Source: Fragilariopsis cylindrus CCMP1102 (taxonomy: Eukaryota; Bacillariophyta; Bacillariophyceae; Bacillariales; Bacillariaceae). Taken from it: a DNA stretch of 64,000 nucleotides. Every line of letters starts with the position of its first letter. Position 1 is the first letter of the stretch. Made by a program: the position numbers and the translations under genes. Location: positions 186,001 through 250,000 of the forward strand of contig FMBT01000340.1 of NCBI GenBank assembly GCA_900095095.1, written 5' to 3'. The notes beneath the pieces were generated by a model, which was given only the letters and a program-made list of their open reading frames with translations, was not told where the DNA came from and did not search any database. Positions 62,892-64,000 of this stretch are shown here, one piece after another.

Positions 62892-64000
62892 ATGATGAAT
62901 GACGATACTACTACTACCGGTACTGTAAAGAAAAATGGATTTTGTGCATTGACACAAAACCATCAAATTTTAACAATCTTAATTTTTGCAATCATTGGTG
63001 TTGGAGTTGGTGTTGGATTATCATTTTGGGAATTAGACGATCCCAATGATGATACCAAAAAGATTACCTTGCAATGGATTGGTTTACTTGGTGATTTATT
63101 CTTACGTTCCTTGAAATGTTTTGTCTTACCACTAGTATTTGTCAATGTAATTATCTCGGTAGTCGATATGATGACTATTGGTAAAGCATCGTCCATTGGT
63201 TGGACTGTGATTGGATTATATTTATTAACAACTGTTGCTGCTGCTGTAAGTAATAGAAAATTTGTTTTTCACATTCGTGTCCGTTATTAATTTGTATTTC
63301 TAATTCGTTTGTTCTCCTCCCCCCACCTCTTTCTTTCTCTCTTTTATTTCATCTTAAAAATCAAAACAAAACAACAAATCCCAGTTCTTTGGAAGTATGT
63401 CTACTCTAATGTTTATGGGATTATACAATACTGAAGAGAACGACGCTGATAATGTTGTTGTCGATACAAGTCCATATGTACAATTAGAATGTGGTGATGA
63501 GGGTTCCTTATCCTTTCTTGGTGAAGATGACAGTGGAACTATTTCATGTTCTACAAACAATGCTGGTTCCCAATTTATGATTTTTGATGTCAATAATGTC
63601 TTTGCCACTACGAATACTGTTGTGAAATCGTCAGTGGCACAAGTCTCATTGTCCGATACCATATATAATGGAATTTTTACAAAAATCGTTCCGAATAATA
63701 TTATTGGTGCCTTTGCTGGTAATAATTTTGCTGCAGTTATTTTTTTTGCAATTATTTTTGGTGCAGCACTGAGTCCATTAGTTTCAAAGAAAGAAAACTC
63801 TGAAGGAAAAACATTAATGGCAATTTTTCAGGAATCCGATAATGTCTTTCAACGTATTATTCGATGGATTATTATGTTAACACCGTATGCCGTCTGTTCC
63901 TTAATTGCTGAAGCAATTGGTGATCAAGATGATTTACCAGCATTATTTGCCAATATTGGTTTATTAATGGCCTCTGCCATGATTGCTTGGATCTTGCAAA
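62892..64000 (+). CDS. Sodium:dicarboxylate/glutamate symporter (DAACS/EAAT family), 3'-partial
   Basis: ATG at 62892; exon 1 is 62892-63245, the intron 63246-63384 (GCT|GTAAGT to ATCCCAG, phase 0), and exon 2 runs past the right edge. The visible ~323 residues start with a short polar tail, then TM1 (ILTILIFAIIGVGVGVGLSF), TM2 with the family string LFLRSLKCFVLPLVFVNVI, and TM3 (TVIGLYLLTTVAAA|FFGSMSTL). A large extracellular loop of about 95 residues follows, containing two Cys (LECG and ISCS). Then VPNNIIGAF, a family landmark, IIFGAALSPL, and the start of the next helices (RWIIMLTPYAVCSLIAEAI). The serine-rich hairpin and binding site (NMDGT region) lie beyond the window. Likely Na+- or H+-coupled uptake of dicarboxylates or acidic amino acids. 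Confidence 0.92.

Overview
The window looks like nuclear DNA of a stramenopile alga, most probably a pennate diatom. Evidence: short GT-AG introns inside otherwise compact genes; secreted proteins with long Pro-Ser-rich and Pro-Thr-rich linkers; two LCIB-type (theta) carbonic anhydrases carrying a diatom-style signal peptide with an S-A-F cleavage motif; an ice-binding (DUF3494) gene; and a Crypton-like recombinase of the kind described from stramenopiles. Intergenic DNA is AT-rich, full of microsatellites and ACAGTACTGT-like strings. All calls come from reading translations and repeats by eye; no database was searched.

Layout. 1-8.3 kb: a low-complexity Asp/Asn-rich ORF open to the left edge, a single-pass Pro-Thr-rich membrane protein (-), an ankyrin-repeat K+ channel (+) and a small putative secreted protein (-). 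8.4-18 kb: a short Stowaway-like MITE, cysteine dioxygenase, then a nest of mobile DNA. A piggyBac element with TTAA duplications sits inside the RNase H domain of a LINE-like remnant, and 1.4 kb further on lies a 584-bp MITE built from the ends of the same piggyBac family. 18.8-22 kb: a member of a repeated diatom-type hypothetical family (called family X here) and a tRNA-Pro(TGG).

22-38 kb is the most unusual part: an inverted, repeat-built locus of secreted modular proteins. Similar 5' and 3' flanks surround different coding contents: a mucin-like/Pro-Ser/Cys-rich protein and an orphan exon on the minus strand; an intron-bearing ice-binding protein with a Bacteroidetes-like N-terminal module on the plus strand; and a decayed third copy with an IgGFc-binding-like module, behind which a family X gene has been placed.

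38-64 kb: a CobW/ZNG1-type GTPase (2 exons, -), SDHB (2 exons, -), three further family X genes set among duplicated intergenic DNA, a Crypton-like element (-), two tandem plastid-targeted theta carbonic anhydrases whose upstream regions share TGACGT motifs (the motif known from CO2/cAMP control in Phaeodactylum), and the 5' part of a sodium:dicarboxylate symporter cut by the right edge.

Functionally the two theta carbonic anhydrases form an inorganic-carbon pair, SDHB and the CobW protein are housekeeping, and the 22-38 kb locus is an extracellular protein cluster that seems to evolve by duplication, inversion and module exchange. Several apparent long ORFs begin at TTG or GTG, so starts were reset to in-frame ATG codons or splice acceptors.
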